A DNA stretch of 64,000 nucleotides from Podospora pseudocomata (lineage: Eukaryota > Ascomycota > Sordariomycetes > Sordariales > Podosporaceae). A program made the position numbers and the translations under genes. Under the pieces are notes generated by a model that was not told where the DNA came from, did no database searches, and saw only the letters and a program-made list of their open reading frames with translations. This document shows, piece by piece, positions 12,648 through 22,663 of the stretch (within the stretch, counting starts at the first letter, position 1; every line of letters starts with the position of its first letter). The stretch is taken from the NCBI RefSeq assembly GCF_035222375.1, contig NW_026946363.1, positions 4,464,001 through 4,528,000 of the forward strand. Direction: 5' to 3'.

Positions 12648-13348
12648 GGCTCTATATCTGGCATGTATGAGCTTTGCTCTGGTATTGCAAATCTTGAATC
12701 GTGATGGGCATCAACCACGAAGCTTCCCGTGTGCTTCTAGATGTATCTATGCTTCGGGATCGCATAGCCAACTCATCCGGAACTGGGACACATGAACACC
12801 TATGCTACTGCGTCCCAGTCATACCAGTTGTCGGGGCAGCACGACCTCGTCAGTTAACCTACTGTGCCCTGAACGTGGGTATACAACAGCCACATGGCAT
12901 CGAAGTCCATGGTCGATGCCCGAGTTGGTGTTTGATCTACATGATCTCCGTAAAACACCAGTCAAGGAAGCGGCGGCAACTGTCATAGAGCAATACGACA
13001 CGCAAATGTCTCCGGTCTCCCGGTTTCCATATCAGGCAAGTATGACAATGGCCAGCAAACAGCTCGTGTTCGTCTGGTGGGGGGTTGGAACTTTGGGGGC
13101 CAAGGTGACACAGATGGTTCCTGTCAAGGGCTGAAATTTTCTCCAGTCTAAATGTGAACGCCCAAGGCAGATAGGTAGATATTGACTCAAACCAGATGAG
13201 ATGGTTGGTCTTGCCGGCCGGGCAAGAATCTCACCGAACCCCGGTTCACATATCAACAACGGAGCGGCCCGCCTCCCGGTCCCGCTCCGGGCTTTGGAGA
13301 ACACCAACCCCCTAGCATCACGCTACCAGACCACCACCACGCCCATCC

Positions 13349-14277
13349 TCAGCCCTCCAACCCCGGAACAACCCCATACCCAACCCTCGAACACCCCTTC
13401 CCCCTCCCCACCTTCCTCACCCTCACCTCCCCGCACAGGTCCGTCCTTTCCACATGAGTCCCCCCACAGGGATACACCTCCGCCCCAACAATCCTCACAA
13501 CCCTCCACCTCCCCCCGTCCGTGTTCTCCGGCTTTACCACCTCCCCATCCTTCCCCCGGGGTATCAACCTCTCCAACCCCTCCCGTCTGAAATCCTCCTC
13601 ATCCCACCACTCAACCTCAACCGGCATCTTCGCGGCCAAAAGCTCATTGACTTTCTCCTGGATCGGTTCCTTCCATTTAGAGTCTATCAACCCCCTAAAC
13701 TCACACGCTGCCGAGTCCGGGAAATGTGAAGCCTTTAGCTCGTCAAAGTCTTCGATTTGAGACTCGAGGAGGTGCCGGACTGCGGAGCCGAGGACGTGAC
13801 CGGCTGTGTGGAGGCGGGAGTGGTAGTTTCTTAGGCTGGCGTTGATGGTTTGGGTGATTCGGTCTCCTGGGGTGAATAGTGGCTGTTCATCAGGTGGGGG
13901 GACAGAAGGGGCAAAAAAGCCTAGGTGGAGGACTTGTGAGGGGTTGGTGATTGAATGGCGGGCGGAGATGACGGCGAAGGCTACCGAGGGGGGGGAGGTG
14001 AGGGTTATGTGGCCTTCGTCTGAGGGCTGGCCACCTCCCTGCGGGTGGAAGATTGTTGAGGGGAAGGTGAGGACGAAGGCGTTGGTGGGGGGGGATTTGA
14101 AGAGGGATTGGTCAGGGGCGGGGAGGGAGGAAAAGGGGGTGATGGTGAGGAGGGTTGTTGTGTGGGTTGCGAGGGAGGCATCGTGGTGGAAGAGGAGCTG
14201 GGTTGGTGGTGGTGGGGTGGACTGCAAAGGTGGTGTTAGTGAGTTGGTGGAGGGGAGGATGAGGAGAGACTGACCAT
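13349..14277 (-). CDS. AlaX-type alanyl-tRNA editing protein
   Basis: Stand-alone editing domain related to that of alanyl- and threonyl-tRNA synthetases; such proteins hydrolyse mis-charged Ser- or Gly-tRNA(Ala). The zinc-site motifs are present: HTAGH (about residues 139-143) and CGGTHV (about 253-258), together with the N-terminal signature FHPQGGGQPSD. No in-frame ATG begins the main exon. The best model has an ATG at 14277-14275, immediately followed by a 53-nt intron (GTCAGT...TTTGCAG, 14274-14222), then exon 14221-13349, giving 291 residues. The first coding exon would thus be the start codon alone. The C-terminus fits short AlaX proteins. Codon endings change from C to G at about 13680. 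Confidence 0.85.
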
Positions 14278-15193
14278 TCTGTAGGCCGATACCCTGAAAG
14301 AGCAGATCTGGAAGTGGTAGGTGGGTAAGTTGTGATGAGATATTGATGTGATGTTTTGAGATGTTGCAAGCCGGTTTTTATTCACTGAAAGCGATGCGTA
14401 CAGGGACCTGTGGCATTGAGATAAGAAAACAAGTCTAGGCAGTCTACCACGCCCTTGCATTGACAAGGTGTGACGGTGTCGAATGCCCTGGAAGAGTAAA
14501 GTATCAGCCCTGGCAAGGTTTGGAGATGAACCAACAGAATATGACTTTGCAGGTATCGGAGATTTTGAGGTGGAAATAAACAAGGGAATATGCAGGAGTT
14601 TGAACGAGGATAACGGCGGACTGGAAGAACTTGTGTTCGGTGTGGGTTAGGGTTTGGTGAGGCAGGTCGGTTTCAGTGTTGGGTACCACGTCGTGAATAA
14701 AATGATAGAGATTACCTCCTTTAAAAGGCTTATGGGCTATATTCGAAGGCTTAATCATGAAATTCACATGAAATTTGTCTCTTGACGCCTATTGTTGTAT
14801 TTAACACATTCTTATTCTCTTTCAACACCTCCTAACTACCTTATCTTGTAATACCTTCAACCATCATTCAAACATCTCTTCGTTATATTCTCACGCTTAT
14901 TGGTTACATTTTAAGACCTATTCAAAAAGAGTAAGGCCTTTTGACTATCTTCAGAGGCCTAGCTATTAATATAGATGTAAGGGTCTGTTTCTTGTCCTTA
15001 AAGACCTCATACCTATCTCTGTAGGCGTACTCACTCTCTTTGAAGCCATATCGATGATACTGTAAGCCTTGACACAGTGTTCTGTCGCAAGTTGGCATGG
15101 CTCCAAGATAGGATGAGGTAGAGCGAGACTGTGAAATTAAGACACAACTGAGGCTTCGCTATAGACCAACTATTCCAGTTCTCAAACTTCCAA
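14278..15193. other. Intergenic, holds a degenerate tandem repeat
   Basis: Upstream sequence of the editing-protein gene, followed by the AT-rich tandem repeat listed separately. Frames open here show no family resemblance. Confidence 0.6.
14780..15080. repeat. Degenerate 21-22-bp minisatellite
   Basis: A motif close to TAAGRCCTAT recurs at an almost regular 20-24-base spacing, at about 14784, 14827, 14851, 14892, 14912, 14933, 14956, 14978, 14999, 15022, 15042 and 15064. The spacer between motifs is T/C-rich (TATCTCTT-like). Two more motif-like sites lie near 14722 and 14742. Copies differ mostly by C/T and A/G changes, suggesting an old, decayed array. It ends about 110 bases from the stop of the methyltransferase gene. 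Confidence 0.6.
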
Positions 15194-16177
15194 CTACTTC
15201 TCTTCCTCTTTCTCCAACACAAAGTTCGCCACCCAAACATCCATGGCACAGGCGTGGGGAATAGTGTCATCACCGCACCGGCTCATCCTCCGCCTATCAT
15301 CGAGAACCAGCTCTTGAGTAGCCGCGTTCAGCAGAGCCTGCACCAAACCCTCCTTCTTGGTGCTTTGCAGTCCCAGCTCATTGAACTGCTCCCTAAATTG
15401 GGTTGAACGAGCCCATGTGACATCGACAACTCCATCGATCAACTCTCCATCCGGCACCATCTCCGCCTCCTTTTCCAACGCCCACCCCGTCTCCTCCATG
15501 GCCTTTTTTATCTTTGGAGGAGTGCCCAAAAACGTCACGTGGCCCGTGGTGTCCACGCCCTTCTTCTGCCTCTCCTCCCCGACTGCAGCCATCGCAAGCG
15601 CGGCGAACACATGCGACCGTGCATACTTGTTCGTGGCACGTAGCGCATGCTCGACAACAAAAACCCTCTTCACCCTCCCCTTCAACTTCTCAAGTGTGTT
15701 CTTCAGGACGTCCACCGAGTCCAAGTACCAGACGGAATGGAAAAACACCGCCACATCCCACTTCTTGTCCTTGTCGTCTCCGTCGTCAAGGAACTTGATC
15801 GCGTCCGCATTGTGGAAGGTGACCGTGTTGGGATTCCGTTGAGACACGGCGTGCTGATGATCACCCAGAGTCCACGGAGAGGGGTAGAAGTTTTCGGTAT
15901 CTTGCACGTACCGCTCCAGCGAGCACACATACGAGTCAGGTGCGGGATCGAGAGCGTCAATGTGACCATTCCGAGACTTGATGTGTTGTGCTAAACAGTC
16001 CGTGACGGCACCCATGCCGCAGCCTATTTCCAATATTTGGAGTGTGTTCTTGGGTAAGTAGTTAAGCATTTCGTAGACGTGCGTGGCTTGGGTTGAGTGC
16101 TGGTACCATGAGAGGTAGGGAGTCTGATGGCGGAGCCTGAAGGCATATCTGGATTTAGAGCTCGAAGCACCGCTCAT
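15194..16177 (-). CDS. Class I SAM-dependent methyltransferase
   Basis: Single exon of about 327 residues. Motif I, ILEIGCGMGAV, lies at residues 48-58, followed by an acidic motif II region (HIDALDPAPDSY) and motif V-like residues WDVAVFFHSVWYLDS. These identify a small-molecule type class I methyltransferase; the substrate cannot be inferred. The start is the ATG at 16177, preceded by GCAGT. Upstream codons in the same frame carry no other ATG. The residue run LSWYQHSTQATHVYEML before motif I is a likely substrate-lid region. Confidence 0.85.
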   Translation of the reverse strand: MSGASSSKSRYAFRLRHQTPYLSWYQHSTQATHVYEMLNYLPKNTLQILEIGCGMGAVTDCLAQHIKSRNGHIDALDPAPDSYVCSLERYVQDTENFYPSPWTLGDHQHAVSQRNPNTVTFHNADAIKFLDDGDDKDKKWDVAVFFHSVWYLDSVDVLKNTLEKLKGRVKRVFVVEHALRATNKYARSHVFAALAMAAVGEERQKKGVDTTGHVTFLGTPPKIKKAMEETGWALEKEAEMVPDGELIDGVVDVTWARSTQFREQFNELGLQSTKKEGLVQALLNAATQELVLDDRRRMSRCGDDTIPHACAMDVWVANFVLEKEEEK

Positions 16178-16232
16178 ACTGCAGAGTGATATTGAGTGAG
16201 TAGCCAAAAGAGAATGATGGGAATGATGGGAG

Positions 16233-16264
<32 letters not shown>

Positions 16265-16755
16265 TTGTTGTTGTTGTTGTTACAATTGTGGGAAGAGGAG
16301 GAAGCAGGAATTAAGACCTGGTGCTGAGGAGCTCTTTTTTTTTCTCCTTCCTTACTCCCTAGGTCCTGCTTTCAGCCATGCGGCAGTGGCTGGGTAATCT
16401 GGAAGTGACAGTGAGGGAAGTGACCGTGTGAGAAAAGCGAGAACCGATGGTTAAGTTCAGCTACGCATAACAACCACAGCAAAAGTCGAAAGGTTCAAAA
16501 GACAGTCAATACGCCTTCGAAGATATCGCAGTCTCTGTATTTGTCCACAGCGTGTGATGGGGCCAGATCAGGAATGCGGACAGGGGAACTGACATTCAAA
16601 ACGTTGTGTGGTTTATGCTTCAATGTGGTGAATGCGGCGACGGTAGCGTCCCTGGAGCACGCCGAGGTTGTTAACGCCATCTCTATTTCCTGTCCACATC
16701 GTGCCTCATAAGTGCACATCCACACCTTCAATACACACTTAACCTCCCAAACCCA
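16178..16755. other. Intergenic between methyltransferase and tRNA-Thr
   Basis: Contains the promoter of the minus-strand methyltransferase, a trinucleotide repeat (listed separately) and a T-run at about 16335. No gene recognised. Confidence 0.6.
16233..16281. repeat. (GAT)n followed by (GTT)n
   Basis: About ten GAT units pass directly into about six GTT units. The repeat lies 55-100 bases upstream of the methyltransferase start, within its likely 5' UTR or core promoter. Confidence 0.95.
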
Positions 16756-16865
16756 GCCCGCTTGGCTCAGTGGTAGAGCGTGTCACTAGTAAAAAGTCAA
16801 ACCCACCTTGTCTTCAACACACAAGGATAATGACAAGGTCATCAGTTCGATTCTGATAGTGGGCA
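16756..16865 (+). tRNA. tRNA-Thr (anticodon AGT) with a 38-nt intron
   Basis: Acceptor arms GCCCGCT and AGTGGGC pair over seven positions with one G-T. The D arm is GCTC/GAGC around AGTGGTA. The anticodon stem is TGTCA/TGACA with loop C-T-A-G-T-A-A, giving U33 and anticodon AGT. The T arm is ATCAG-TTCGATT-CTGAT, and the discriminator base is A. The intron sits at the canonical place after position 37, about 16792-16829 (one-base ambiguity because of repeated A). It is on the long side for fungal tRNA introns. A T-run (CTTTTTGTTTT) follows at about 16872 and could terminate Pol III. Confidence 0.93.
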
Positions 16866-16928
16866 AATCATCTTTTTGTTTTGCTACTCCCTTTCCTACA
16901 CCCTTCCTTTTTCACCAACCATCACTCA

Positions 16929-17591
16929 CTATTCCTTCCCATCCAAAACCTCCCCAACGGCTTTCACATTGCTGACGAGATCAACCCCCGACCCCACCGC
17001 CTCAGCCGTCACCCTCGCCGGTATAACCCCGCTCTCATCTTTAAACCCACCCGCCTGCCGTTCAGCAAGCTTCTCAACCTCTTCGTCTTGCTCCTCGGCA
17101 GGGATATACCCCCTCAACACCCCCTCCACATAACTGCTCGGCACCCCCTCCCTCAGCGCATCATCAATCCCCCTGTTCATCCTAACAATATACTCCTCCC
17201 TCGGTTTAAACCCCCCCTTGTCCCTCTCAAAGTCAATGTAAACTAACGCCTCCCTCTCCTCCCCCTTTCTCTGTTTGTCCCCATCCCGTTCCCAAAACTC
17301 GATCGTTAGTTCCCTCTTCTCATAGGCGTAGGGGACTCCCTCGTTGATATCCAGCATATCTTCGTCTTGGGGTGTGAGGGCGTAGATCAACCCCCAGACT
17401 TCAGAAGGGGGCGAGGGCGTCGGGACGTGGGCGATGTTGGCGTAGCCGCGCGAGTTGATGAACCATTTGTGCTGGCGGAGACGTCCTATCCCTAGGTAAG
17501 GGGAGGAGGGGCAGCGGCGGGACATTTGGTCCAGCCAGAGGTTGGAGCCGTAGCCAAAGTAGAGTTTGTGGGGGGCGGTTGTTGTCGACAT
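16929..17591 (-). CDS. Gamma-glutamylcyclotransferase-like protein
   Basis: Single exon, 220 residues. The substrate-loop signature LYFGYGSNLW is at residues 10-19, and a Glu in the context NEGVPYAYEK (residue 84) matches the catalytic glutamate of the GGCT family, which forms 5-oxoproline from gamma-glutamyl compounds. The spacing between loop and Glu is as expected. The C-terminal ~60 residues are charged and variable. The stop lies only 63 bases from the tRNA-Thr 3' end, tail to tail, so Pol II and Pol III transcription converge here. Codon endings shift from C to G at about 17380. Confidence 0.87.
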   Translation of the reverse strand: MSTTTAPHKLYFGYGSNLWLDQMSRRCPSSPYLGIGRLRQHKWFINSRGYANIAHVPTPSPPSEVWGLIYALTPQDEDMLDINEGVPYAYEKRELTIEFWERDGDKQRKGEEREALVYIDFERDKGGFKPREEYIVRMNRGIDDALREGVPSSYVEGVLRGYIPAEEQDEEVEKLAERQAGGFKDESGVIPARVTAEAVGSGVDLVSNVKAVGEVLDGKE

Positions 17592-18071
17592 TGTTGTTTT
17601 GTGTGGGGGATGATAGTAATGGGTGTGGTGAGGGGGTGTTGATCTGTTCCTCTTGAGTCGAGGGCTGTGAATAGGTATGGAGTGAGTCAGTTAGAATGAG
17701 TGTAAAGAAACAGCAGTAATGGGTAACGTGAAATTTCAGCTCATTTTCTTTGAGATCTGCAAGTGAGTAACAGCTCAAGGTGAAAGGAATAAGCGGGATT
17801 TATTAATGCGCAATAGATATTGGAGGCGGATTGCCCGTTTGCCAATCATTTATACCCTAACCCTGGCACTTACACTCCTTCGACAGCCCCTTTTCTGTGA
17901 ATCTTGAACCCCTGAGTAAAAACAGCCAAGAGTTCCACGAGGAGCTCAAACGAAGAGAATATACATCAGCAGCACCGAGATGCGCTGGCAACATGTGCAA
18001 CATTACCCCTCCGTATGTGCACACAGCTCCCCCCGAACGCCCCCCTTCTCCATCATCCGTCCACAACCCCC
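17592..18071. other. Intergenic, 480 bases
   Basis: Promoter of the cyclotransferase-like gene and 3' region of the transporter gene, both on the minus strand. Nothing else seen. Confidence 0.6.
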
Positions 18072-19337
18072 CTAAGCCTCCCCAGCAACCTCCTCCTCCC
18101 TCGCCAACCCCTTCCTCCTCGCCTCATTCAACGCCTTCAACTTGGCCGTCCCCAGCCCAGCCACGCCATCCTTCTGGTTATCCCCCAACCACGGTTTCTT
18201 CGAATCCCCCAAAATCGTCCCCGCCAAAAAGTACACCACCATCCCAAAGATGATCAACACAAACGCAATCGGGTACATCCAGTGAATGGTATACCCAAAC
18301 ACCCTCGTCCCGATAATCACACCCCAAAAGTTGGCCGTCAGTAGGTTCACATCAAAAATCGCCGCACTCCCCATCCGCAAGATCAGCGGAACGAGCGAGT
18401 AGAAAATGAACAAGCAAAATGTATAACCCACCAACCACCCCGCCACATCCCCGTTCCACGTCGCGCCTGCAAAGCTGCTCCGATCAAAAATAGCCGCCTG
18501 CACCCCGTTGATACACACCCCGAAAATGCCCAGGAACGAAAGAACCTCGTACATTGGCCTTTTGGAAACAAACCACTCCTCGTAGACATTCGTAATGCCG
18601 TAGAGCGTCGCCCCCAGCAGACCAAAAAGATCGCCCTTGATCATGTCCTTGCCGTTGCCGCCGTTGGTGCCGTTGATGTGATCGCTGGCGAGGAGGACAC
18701 CCATGCCGCCGCAGCAGATGAGGATACCGGCGATTTGAACGGGTCTATATCTGACCTTGAGGAAGAAAAATGACAGGATGACCACGCAGACGATGGCCCA
18801 GAAGTTGAGGAGCTGGGCAGACAGGATATTGGTGTACTCGTATGCCAAAACAGTGAAGTAATTTCCCTGGACGTCAAAGAACGACAGGATGAAGTACTTC
18901 CAGCCGTCGCGCCACAGGATGGAGCGGTATTTGGCCCAGCCATGCTTGTAGATGGTGTATGGGAGGTAGACAATCGTCAGCAGGGCGTAGTTGAAGAGGG
19001 TCTGGAAGGCGGGGATGATGGTGTTGACGGAGCTCAGGAACGAGGTGAAGGTGTTGGAGCCGGTGATGCACAGCGCCAGGATTTGACCCAGAGCGATGAT
19101 GGCCCAGAAGTCGACGGTCAAGAGGTAGGAGTACCACTTGACCTCCTGGTTTTCGAGGTGCTTGAGGCCAGCGGCCACGGCGGCGGACTCGGAGTCAGTT
19201 GTGTGGCCCTCGACACTGATTCTGGTGGTGGTGGCATGGGCGGTTGTCCCGTAGTCACCGGTGCCGTCTGTCTTGGCCATGACAGGCTCGACGGCCGTGT
19301 GAATGGTGGCGTTGTTGTCGTTGTTGTTCTCAGACAT
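18072..19337 (-). CDS. SLC35F-type (DUF914) solute transporter
   Basis: Single exon of 421 residues. A polar 70-residue N-terminus precedes about ten hydrophobic helices, starting at LTVDFWAIIALGQILAL and ending at IAFVLIIFGMVVYFLAG, then a charged C-tail. The sequence around SFFDVQGNYFTVLAYEY is the hallmark of the SLC35F1/F2/F6 (DUF914) branch of the drug/metabolite transporter superfamily. The substrate is unknown. The paired-helix arrangement is typical of nucleotide-sugar-like transporters, though this branch is not established to carry nucleotide sugars. The start is the only ATG upstream of the first helix that fits. The second half prefers G-ending codons. Confidence 0.92.
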   Translation of the reverse strand: MSENNNDNNATIHTAVEPVMAKTDGTGDYGTTAHATTTRISVEGHTTDSESAAVAAGLKHLENQEVKWYSYLLTVDFWAIIALGQILALCITGSNTFTSFLSSVNTIIPAFQTLFNYALLTIVYLPYTIYKHGWAKYRSILWRDGWKYFILSFFDVQGNYFTVLAYEYTNILSAQLLNFWAIVCVVILSFFFLKVRYRPVQIAGILICCGGMGVLLASDHINGTNGGNGKDMIKGDLFGLLGATLYGITNVYEEWFVSKRPMYEVLSFLGIFGVCINGVQAAIFDRSSFAGATWNGDVAGWLVGYTFCLFIFYSLVPLILRMGSAAIFDVNLLTANFWGVIIGTRVFGYTIHWMYPIAFVLIIFGMVVYFLAGTILGDSKKPWLGDNQKDGVAGLGTAKLKALNEARRKGLAREEEVAGEA

Positions 19338-20498
19338 GATGATCTTGTCTTGATCTCTTGTTTGTTCTAGAAAAGTAGTAGTACTCTTCCACTTGAAGGT
19401 TTGGCTGTCTGATATGTGTAGTTAAATTTAGATTACGCAGAGAGAGTGTATATCTTCTCTGAATAAGTCTTTCTTACGTCCCCTCGAGCAAGCGCAAAGA
19501 CTCAAAGTCGCCTGCCGTGAAGTTACTGATGTTTGGCTCGACGCATCAACCAGTGCGTCGAGAAGCTGAGAAAGTCGAGGGGCGCTTTGGAGCGGGAAAA
19601 GCACATGTGTTATTCGGTGAGATGTTGGAGGGCAAGGGGCAAAACAACAGACGGTCAAATTCTCGTCGTGAGTTGTTCTGGTTTTGAATAGAGGTGAGTG
19701 AGGTCAAGCTGATGTTTCAACAGCTCTGAGGAGGTGAGAGCCAAGAGAGAAAAAAAAGACGATTTCTGGCGGGGCTTGTTATCTCCCGCAAGAATTGATT
19801 ATCGATTCTTGGCAAGCAAGCCACGGTGACTTGTTGATCGGAGGGGTGGGCGGCCACCCTTGAAAATATTTGCGAAAAAAACCGTTGAGTGGAAGGAGCA
19901 CAGCGGGGCCGGCTTGACGTCCGTTCAAGTTCGCCGGGATTTGGCTTGGCACCCGCGGCGGAGGTGTGGGGGCCTCAAAAAGCGGGGCACTCGGCAGACC
20001 CAGTTTCGGTGGGCCTGCCGGCGGGAAGCTCTGCATCTTCAGTCAATGTTCTTTCTACACATATAGCTAACACAACCTATGCAGGTGTCTGATGCCAATG
20101 CTTGTCCTAAATCGGGTTGCCGGCTTTTAGACTCTAATGTCCGGATCAGTCTCTGATGTCGTCCAAATAAGCTCCTCCGGGCTGACACTGTATTCTAGGA
20201 GTATCGGTTTGGTTGCTGTATCTACCTCACCTCAGCAAGTTTGCCGACTATTTCGAGATGTGAGGGTGTATCGCTGATAAGTCGGGTATGCTTTGTCCCG
20301 GACTTATCAACAACTTTCCAGTCAGCGCAACTGCTCATGCTTACAAATGAGACACCTGATGAATTGACGATAGCATCATCGCGGCTTATTGAGCAGGCCT
20401 GTGTTGGGGTATAAAACGCTCGAAACAAGGCGCAGAATTCGGCAACCTCACATCCACATCTTCACCTCGCCTTCAGAATTCTCTTTCTGCTCTCCATA
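19338..20498. other. Divergent promoter region between transporter and SDR genes
   Basis: The two genes diverge across 1.16 kb. A TATA box for the plus-strand gene is listed separately. Nothing else recognised. Confidence 0.6.
20410..20416 (+). promoter_or_regulatory. TATA box of the SDR gene
   Basis: TATAAAA stands 83 bases before the ATG of the dehydrogenase gene. A C/T-rich, purine-poor leader follows, which is the usual layout for a well-expressed ascomycete gene. Confidence 0.6.
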
Positions 20499-21278
20499 AT
20501 GGCCCCTTCTGCTTACAACAAGCTCCAGAACAAGCATGTTCTCATCCTTGGAGGAAGTTCAGGCATAGGTTATGCCGTGGCAGATGGCTCTCTCGCTTCT
20601 GGAGCCAAGGTCACCATTTCCTCCTCTTCTCAGACCAAAGTTGATGCTGCCGTTTCTCGTCTGAAATCAGACTACCCCTCCCAAACAGACACGATTGTCG
20701 GCTTCCCCGCTAACCTCTCCAACCCAACCACGGTGCAAGACGACCTTGATGTCCTGTTCAAGAAAGCCGAGTCTACCCACGGTACCATCCACCATGTCGT
20801 TCTCACTGCAGCATCCTCCCTTGTCATCGCACCCGTAGATGCCATGTCGGTGGAGGCCGTCCTCACAACATCTCACATGCGCCTCGTCCTTCCCATCATC
20901 CTTGGTAAAGTCGCATCTCGATACCTGCCCAAGGAGAACACTTCCAGCATCACCATCACCAGCGGCTCTGTGACAAAGAAGCCGGCAAAAGGGTGGACCC
21001 TGATGAGTTATTATGGCGGCGGACTCTCCACTTTGGCCAAGGCGCTCGCTGTTGATCTCGCGCCAATCAGGGCGAATGTGGTTCGGCCTGGCTATGTCGA
21101 GACAGAACTCTGGACGGAAGAGCAAAAGGCATCCACGGCCAAAGCTGTCGCCAAATCAACGCTCACGGGGGTGCCCGCCAAGGGCGAAGATGTTGCGGAG
21201 GCGTATCTGTGGTTGATGAAGGACAGCAACGTGACTGGAGCGGCGGCGGAGACGGATTCTGGTGGGCTGTTGGCGTAA
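20499..21278 (+). CDS. Short-chain dehydrogenase/reductase-like protein lacking the usual catalytic lysine
   Basis: Single exon, 259 residues, standard SDR length. The nucleotide-binding motif is GGSSGIGYAVA (about residues 18-28), the N-A-G position reads LTAASS, and a conserved Ser lies in ITSGSVTKK. At the YxxxK site the sequence is MSYYGGGLSTLAK (residues 169-181), so neither Tyr171 nor Tyr172 has Lys four residues on. The following segment ALAVDLAPIRANVVRPGYV is typical of the family. I recall a fungal SDR subgroup with similar glycine-rich replacements, so this may be a lineage trait. Activity is uncertain. A TATA box lies at 20410. Confidence 0.88.
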   Translation: MAPSAYNKLQNKHVLILGGSSGIGYAVADGSLASGAKVTISSSSQTKVDAAVSRLKSDYPSQTDTIVGFPANLSNPTTVQDDLDVLFKKAESTHGTIHHVVLTAASSLVIAPVDAMSVEAVLTTSHMRLVLPIILGKVASRYLPKENTSSITITSGSVTKKPAKGWTLMSYYGGGLSTLAKALAVDLAPIRANVVRPGYVETELWTEEQKASTAKAVAKSTLTGVPAKGEDVAEAYLWLMKDSNVTGAAAETDSGGLLA

Positions 21279-22663
21279 GATGGTCGAATTGATGTTGATC
21301 TGCGGTTGGAGGTATTTGAAGGGAATGTCTCTTGCCAATATGCACAAGTTCTGTCGAAAAGTGTCAGCTGTCATGTGAGATTGATGGAAGGGGGTAACCT
21401 GCCCTAGATTCAGGATGGGATTGTCAACGTTTCAGAGAAAGACAACAGTTTCCATGTTCCACGGGTAGTATGTCAATCAGGGCGATCATGCAACCTTTTT
21501 TCGACCATGAAGCCCGGGGCCATATCCTGAAGAACTCTCAACTTGCATCACTTGGTTTTTGGTACTTCGTGAACCTTTCGAGTTCTATCAGGATAGATCT
21601 ATTACAAGTTGAATTCATCGAATTGTCTCGTGTTGGAGCTGACGCGGCTTACACGAGCTCGTTTAAGTGTTCTCCACGTGCAGGGTTCGTGTTGACATTC
21701 CGCCCAGCCAACTGCTCCTTCCTACCATCAGTTGGAATGCTGCTCCTTCGTTCCTTCCCCCTGATCTTGAGGCCACCGGGTATGACGTCCCCCAGATGGC
21801 GGAGCTTTGTAGGTACGGTATGCCCGGCCAAGGCGCGCGTTTGTCTGCGACGTCCCTGTCAATTGGCACAGAATAATGGGTTTGGGATTCATCACCTGTT
21901 TGCACCACCATGACACAACCGTTCGGGAGACAACCCGAGGAGCGCCTTCTTCAAGACCCAGTCACTCTGCTTCTGTTATTGTACCCCTGGTCTTTCAAGG
22001 CTACTGGGTGCTGCCGAGGGTATTACCATCTCAACAAGTTGCCATACGGCCGGTGCAACGAAGCGTCTCACAACCAAGACAGTACACACCCGCCACCTGC
22101 CCGTCTTTTCAAGTCTGGCGGTCTAGCTTTTCTGTCGACGAGATCTATTTGCCAGCGGCTGGGGGATCTTGTTTCATCCAGGCACTTTTCATCTGATTTT
22201 GTCGCCAACTTAAACGTCTTCCGGAACCAGTTCTTTTCACTCACAACCAAGCCAGGTTGACGATATCTCCTCTGCAGCGCGGGTAGCTGCAAGTCTCCTG
22301 CATCATCTCGATTTCGCCCTCCTCACCAAGACTGCCTCGCTTCTGCTTGCATTAGAGACTGCTGTCAGTTCCCTGTGTCACCAGTGCCTCTCGTCAGCGG
22401 CCACCCGAACAGCACACACAAAGTAAGTGGACCCATTTCCCTGCCCGATCTTCTTCACCCCCCAAATCTCCCGCGTAACTACCTTCCCGGTCAGTTTCAT
22501 CATGTTGCTCGACTTTCTGTAACTCACTATTATCGATCTGCACGCCGATGACCCCCTCCCCCTCCTGGCTTGTACACCCGCACCTCATCATACCCGTCTG
22601 ATATATCGACGCAAAACTTGCCAACTAACCAACGAACCAGTCACCACTTGGAATCCAAATAAC
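21279..22663. other. Intergenic, 1.4 kb
   Basis: 3' region of the SDR gene and the C/T-rich upstream region of the membrane-protein gene. No exon chain, RNA gene or repeat recognised. Confidence 0.55.

Larger units (their letters stand above)
8709..13348. other. Gene-poor 4.6-kb interval
   Basis: The first few hundred bases are the promoter and 5' UTR of the minus-strand gene starting at 8708. Beyond that I find no exon chain with family resemblance. Base composition is near average, not strongly AT-rich. A short coding-like stretch at about 10585-10715 on the plus strand is discussed in the findings. Confidence 0.55.

Noticed and set aside
12084-12704. 206-codon plus-strand open frame
   Set aside because: No family motif, no hydrophobic or helical pattern, and no codon bias like the real genes nearby; chance opening in GC-rich DNA.
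16178-16207. Ten-codon N-terminal extension of the methyltransferase
   Set aside because: The extension opens with a TTG codon; the first ATG in frame is at 16177.
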